DNA of 64,000 nucleotides from Lachnospiraceae bacterium (GTDB lineage: Bacteria; Bacillota; Clostridia; Lachnospirales; Lachnospiraceae). Positions 63,828 to 64,000 of this stretch are shown here, piece by piece. The notes under the pieces are model-generated. The model saw nothing but the letters and a program-made list of their open reading frames with translations, was not told the origin of the DNA and searched no databases. The stretch is from assembly GCA_017392525.1 (NCBI GenBank), contig JAFOVD010000053.1:43929-107928 (forward strand), read 5' to 3'. How positions within the stretch are numbered: the stretch's first letter is position 1; every line of letters starts with the position of its first letter. The position numbers and the translations under genes were made by a program.

Positions 63828-64000
63828 AGACAAGCTGTTGCGTGAGAGCGCACAGCTTGAGAACATTGAAAACTGAACAGTGAAACAACCTTGAAAGATT
63901 CTAATGAGAATTATTTTAAGAACAGCGATTTTGAAGATCGCAACCTAACACAGTAAAGATTAGGAAATAAACGTCAAGTTTATCTCTGAATCATGTGTTC
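63828..64000 (+). other. Leader of a probable rRNA operon
   Basis: Gene-free to the window end. Hairpins include CAAGCTGT/ACAGCTTG (about 63831-63859), GCGAT/ATCGC (about 63927-63943), and CCTAA/TTAGG (about 63944-63963). The leader type suggests 16S rRNA begins after position 64000. No boxA was recognised. Confidence 0.55.

Overview
The window looks like ordinary chromosome from a low-to-moderate GC anaerobic Firmicute, most likely a Lachnospiraceae-type Clostridium. This family-level call rests on gene content: a type III glutamine synthetase, an HprK/Crh-like/WhiA/RapZ set, a Y-family polymerase with a YolD-like partner, an S41 protease beside FtsEX, and a t6A gene cluster. It also rests on purine-rich GGAGG ribosome binding sites and TTGACA/TATAAT promoters. 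I see no prophage, insertion sequence with transposase, CRISPR array or plasmid gene. The genus cannot be fixed from the sequence alone.

Layout. 0-5 kb: the 3' part of a sugar:cation symporter, an AraC regulator, an SOS-type Y-family DNA polymerase with its small partner, and a cation efflux protein with a manganese-type metal site. 5-8.7 kb (minus strand): an OmpR-type two-component system followed by a VTC-domain polyphosphate polymerase-like gene that overlaps a DUF4956 membrane protein. 8.7-16 kb: a PhoH/PIN ATPase, an M42 peptidase, a very large GGDEF-GGDEF-EAL-GGDEF protein and a histidine phosphatase. 16-19.3 kb: the nadABC operon for de novo NAD synthesis. 19.3-19.8 kb: a gene-free stretch holding a 300-base foldback element with two inner hairpins. 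19.8-22.5 kb: a TrpXYZ-type ABC importer. 22.6-33 kb: ftsH, uvrC, hprK, an M18 aminopeptidase, murB, rapZ, whiA, a Crh-like HPr paralogue and a lipid kinase. 33-39.7 kb: fba, glnN, a class A PBP and a YigZ protein. 39.8-44.8 kb: tRNA-Gln, acyl-ACP thioesterase, CvfB, RidA, a YjfB peptide, trxB and a secreted NlpC/P60 hydrolase. 44.8-45.4 kb: an AT-rich gene-free stretch with clustered DnaA-box-like sites. 45.4-54 kb: a CdaR-type regulator, ftsEX, a C-terminal processing protease, prfB, an ACT protein, hom and glpK. 54-63.4 kb: DUF2752, a small HExxH/zinc-ribbon protein, tex, a RibU-like S component, the tsaE-tsaB-rimI-rnz-tsaD run and ispD. The end: two tRNA-Ser genes and the promoter and leader of what is probably an rRNA operon whose 16S gene lies just outside.

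Several blocks fit together functionally. HprK and the Crh-like protein belong to carbon catabolite control. RapZ, WhiA and the Crh-like protein form a conserved Gram-positive cluster. FtsE/FtsX with secreted cell-wall enzymes and PBP1 serve envelope growth. TsaB/D/E, RNase Z and the tRNA genes concern tRNA production and t6A modification. The two-component system may control the polyphosphate-type genes, because 11-base-phased PhoP-like repeats lie just upstream of them.

The least explained features are the 300-base foldback element (19384-19683), the DnaA-box-like cluster far from any dnaA gene (about 44972-45064), the Crh-like protein with glutamate at the phosphorylatable histidine position, and the small zincin-like protein at 54608.
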